In this document: positions 4,378 through 5,740 of the stretch, piece after piece
How the letters are laid out: each line of letters starts with the position of its first letter
Position numbering within the stretch: the stretch's first letter is position 1
DNA from: an uncultured Clostridia bacterium
GTDB lineage: Bacteria; Bacillota_A; Clostridia; Oscillospirales; Oscillospiraceae
DNA length: 5,740 bases
Assembly (NCBI GenBank): GCA_947167435.1
Contig: CAMVIC010000115.1
Location: forward strand, 1 to 5,740
Direction of reading: 5' to 3'
Notes under the pieces: model-generated
What the model was told of the DNA's origin: nothing
Seen by the model: the letters and a program-made list of their open reading frames with translations, nothing else
The model's database searches: none
Made by a program: the position numbers and the translations under genes

Positions 4378-5052
4378 ATGAAAAGGCTGATTTCCGTCTG
4401 CCTTTTGCTGATCCTGGCCCTGTCCGGGGCCGGCTGCGGCAGCGCGCCGGCCCCGGCGGCGGCCACCGAAGCCCCTGCCGAACCCTCCGAGCCGGTCCCT
4501 GTCGAATCGTCCGAGCCGGTCCCTGCCGAGCCCGCCGAACCGGAGACGACCCCGCAGCCCGAGGATGCGCCCGAAGCCGAAGCCCAAAGCAGCGTCCTGG
4601 TGGTCTATTTCTCCGGCACCGGCAACACACGACGGATTGCGGAGCGGATCGCGGCCATTACGGGCGCTGATCTGGAAGAGATTCTCCCGGTCCGGCCCTA
4701 TACCGAGGAGGACCTGAATTACAACGACCCCTCCACGCGCGCCACAGTGGAGCAGAACACCCCCGATGCCCGGCCGGAGATTGCCAATGAGATCTCCCTG
4801 GACGGCTATACCACCGTGTATCTGGGCTATCCCATCTGGTGGGGACAGGCTCCGCGCATTCTGAGCACCTTTGTCGGAAGCCACGACTTCACCGGAATCA
4901 CCGTCATCCCCTTCTGCACCTCCGGCAGCAGCGGCGCCGGCAGCACCGGCGAAACTCTGGGCGAGCAGGCCGGAACCGGAGACTTCCGTTCCTCCACCCG
5001 TATGAGCGCGGACATCTCCGACAGCGAGCTGCAGAGCTGGCTCGGTCAGTAA
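4378..5052 (+). CDS. Flavodoxin with lipoprotein-type signal peptide and proline-rich linker
   Basis: I chose ATG 4378 because it starts a clean export signal, MKRLISVCLLLILALSGAGC, with positive n-region, hydrophobic core and Cys20. A TTG at 4360 in frame would add six residues ahead of the signal and is less likely. The lipobox is imperfect, since Gly rather than Leu stands at -3, although the cysteine is followed by GS as in many clostridial lipoproteins. Residues 22-70 are a flexible Pro/Glu/Ala linker containing the near repeat SEPVPVES/SEPVPAEP. Residues 72-224 are a full flavodoxin domain: FSGTGNTRRIAERIA (78-92) for the phosphate loop, GYPIWWGQAPR (150-160) and PFCTSGSSGAGST (178-190). 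It is probably anchored on the outer face of the cytoplasmic membrane, where it could exchange electrons with extracellular quinones, metals or membrane partners. How it obtains FMN outside is unknown. It is the last gene of the operon. Confidence 0.87.
   Translation: MKRLISVCLLLILALSGAGCGSAPAPAAATEAPAEPSEPVPVESSEPVPAEPAEPETTPQPEDAPEAEAQSSVLVVYFSGTGNTRRIAERIAAITGADLEEILPVRPYTEEDLNYNDPSTRATVEQNTPDARPEIANEISLDGYTTVYLGYPIWWGQAPRILSTFVGSHDFTGITVIPFCTSGSSGAGSTGETLGEQAGTGDFRSSTRMSADISDSELQSWLGQ
4486..4525 (+). repeat. Short tandem repeat in the lipoprotein linker
   Basis: The 16 bases TCCGAGCCGGTCCCTG occur at 4486-4501 and again at 4510-4525, a period of 24 bases (eight codons), encoding the repeated SEPVP. 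This is a small internal duplication in a low-constraint linker. Its copy number could vary between strains. Confidence 0.8.
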
Positions 5053-5143
5053 GGGCTCCGGGCGTTTTGCATTACATCCGATAACCATATGACAATCTGA
5101 TTCCTTCGGCCGTGCAGCCCTGTGGTCTGAGGGATAAAAACAG

Positions 5144-5198
5144 GAATGCCTGCACCGGCGGCGGTCCTCCGCCGCCGGTGCAGGCATTCTTTCTTATT
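5144..5198. terminator. Strong bidirectional terminator between convergent transcripts
   Basis: A perfect 21-bp stem (5144-5164 with 5169-5189) closes a TCCT loop. Rightward it is followed by TTTCTTATT. Leftward it is followed by CTGTTTTTATCCC, a clean five-T tract. It lies 91 bases after the lipoprotein stop and about 45 bases past the HxlR gene's end, so it can end both transcripts. Bases 5053-5143 between stop and hairpin contain no recognisable gene. Confidence 0.9.
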
Positions 5199-5243
5199 CT
5201 GTCGTCTCAGCCGCTTTTCGCAGCCGTGCCGCGGGGCCGGACG

Positions 5244-5639
5244 TCACAGGGTCTCCTTCTCCCCGTAGAGCTCCTTCTCGTGCTGAAAGCCCCAGTTCAT
5301 GATGGCATAGCACACAGGCAGCAGGTCACGGCCCATCTCGGTCAGCGAATACTCCACGTGGGGCGGGATCTCGTTGAACTGCTGCCGGCTGATGAGACCG
5401 TCCTCCTCCAACTCCCGCAGGGCCTTGGTCAGCATGGTGTTGGTGATGCCGGGGAGGTCCTTCCTCAGCTGGCCGAAGCGGACGGTGTCATAGATGCACA
5501 TTTCATACATCAGCCGGGATTTCCACCGCCCCTGCAGCATCACCAGAAGCGGGGTGACGGGGCAGTTGCCGTCCCGGGTCACGATGCCCTTTTTCACGTT
5601 GACCAAGTACTCCTCATAGCTCATATACTCACGCTTCAT
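5244..5639 (-). CDS. HxlR-family winged helix-turn-helix regulator
   Basis: The 131-residue protein starts at ATG 5639-5637 with GGAGGGG about eight bases upstream. It ends at TGA. Residues 25-125 form a typical HxlR domain: NCPVTPLLVMLQGRWKSRLMYE (25-46), with the family's CP...W-K signature, then RFGQLRKDLPGITNTMLTKALRELEEDGLISR (about 54-85) as recognition helix and start of the wing, and VEYSLTEMGRDLLPVC as the second half. Cys26 occupies the conserved cysteine position that serves as thiol switch in redox-sensing relatives such as YodB and HypR. Cys48 and Cys110 are also present. It may sense electrophiles or disulfide stress, but many HxlR proteins with this cysteine are untested. It is co-transcribed with the upstream leftward gene (11-base overlap). 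Its target is not evident. Confidence 0.92.
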   Translation of the reverse strand: MKREYMSYEEYLVNVKKGIVTRDGNCPVTPLLVMLQGRWKSRLMYEMCIYDTVRFGQLRKDLPGITNTMLTKALRELEEDGLISRQQFNEIPPHVEYSLTEMGRDLLPVCYAIMNWGFQHEKELYGEKETL

Positions 5640-5740
5640 GCCCTTCCCCTCCGAATCTGTTCCAGCTTTTCACCCGCTGTCTCATGCCCTCCACGTCCAG
5701 CACGCCCCGGGCAAAGCCCTTGCGTACCAGCTCCTCCGGT
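5629..5740 (-). CDS. C-terminal end of an unidentified leftward gene (partial)
   Basis: An open frame runs from the window edge (first full codon 5739) to TGA 5631-5629, giving 36 residues: EELVRKGFARGVLDVEGM followed by RQRVKSWNRFGGEGHEA. Codon choice and amino-acid mix match the neighbouring genes. The frame overlaps the HxlR start by 11 bases, typical of an operon. A second open frame ends at TGA 5638-5636 with an ATGA overlap, but its product is glycine- and arginine-rich and looks less natural. I do not recognise the protein from this tail. Confidence 0.5.
   Translation of the reverse strand, partial: PEELVRKGFARGVLDVEGMRQRVKSWNRFGGEGHEA

Noticed and set aside
2012..5187. Several long leftward open frames of 250-340 residues (2012-2770, 2881-3891, 3647-4630, 4180-5187)
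   Set aside because: They are antisense frames kept open by high GC in strongly supported rightward genes. Their products are rich in Gly, Arg, His or Ala and match no domain.

Overview
The window looks like chromosomal DNA from a GC-rich anaerobic Firmicute of class Clostridia, most likely a gut Oscillospiraceae or Lachnospiraceae-type organism. This is inferred from strong AGGAGG-type ribosome sites, canonical sigma-A promoters, short intergenic gaps and the protein families present. No rRNA, tRNA, CRISPR array, transposase or phage gene is visible.

Layout. Bases 1-440 carry no convincing gene. They hold a chain of hairpins that includes two copies of a ~55-base repeat 293 bases apart, ending in a bidirectional terminator. 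Bases 441-1305 are a short leftward unit: an ATC-hydrolase-family gene followed by a small zinc-ribbon gene broken by an in-frame amber codon. Bases 1359-1446 are a compact divergent control region with back-to-back sigma-A promoters. The rightward promoter lies inside a 17-base-arm inverted repeat made of two TGACA-N3-TGTCA palindromes, the form expected of a TetR-family operator pair. Bases 1473-5052 are a seven-gene rightward operon: a 31-residue membrane peptide, a flavoprotein with an iron-sulfur-flavoprotein-like cysteine motif, a TetR regulator, an antibiotic-biosynthesis-monooxygenase (ABM) protein, a carboxymuconolactone decarboxylase (CMD)-cupin fusion, a cytoplasmic flavodoxin and a probable lipoprotein flavodoxin. 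A 21-bp-stem terminator separates this operon from a convergent HxlR-type regulator, whose start overlaps the end of another leftward gene cut by the window edge.

How it fits together. The TetR protein probably represses its own operon through the twin operator and may also influence the divergent leftward promoter. The enzymes are all small redox or ring-modifying folds: three flavin proteins, a quinol-monooxygenase-like ABM and a CMD-cupin. This suggests an inducible module that handles a quinone, phenolic or other electrophile. The paired inside and outside flavodoxins hint at electron transfer on both faces of the membrane. Substrate, inducer and physiological role cannot be read from the sequence. 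The nearby HxlR regulator has a cysteine in the position used for thiol sensing by some quinone-responsive relatives, which fits the theme but is not proof.
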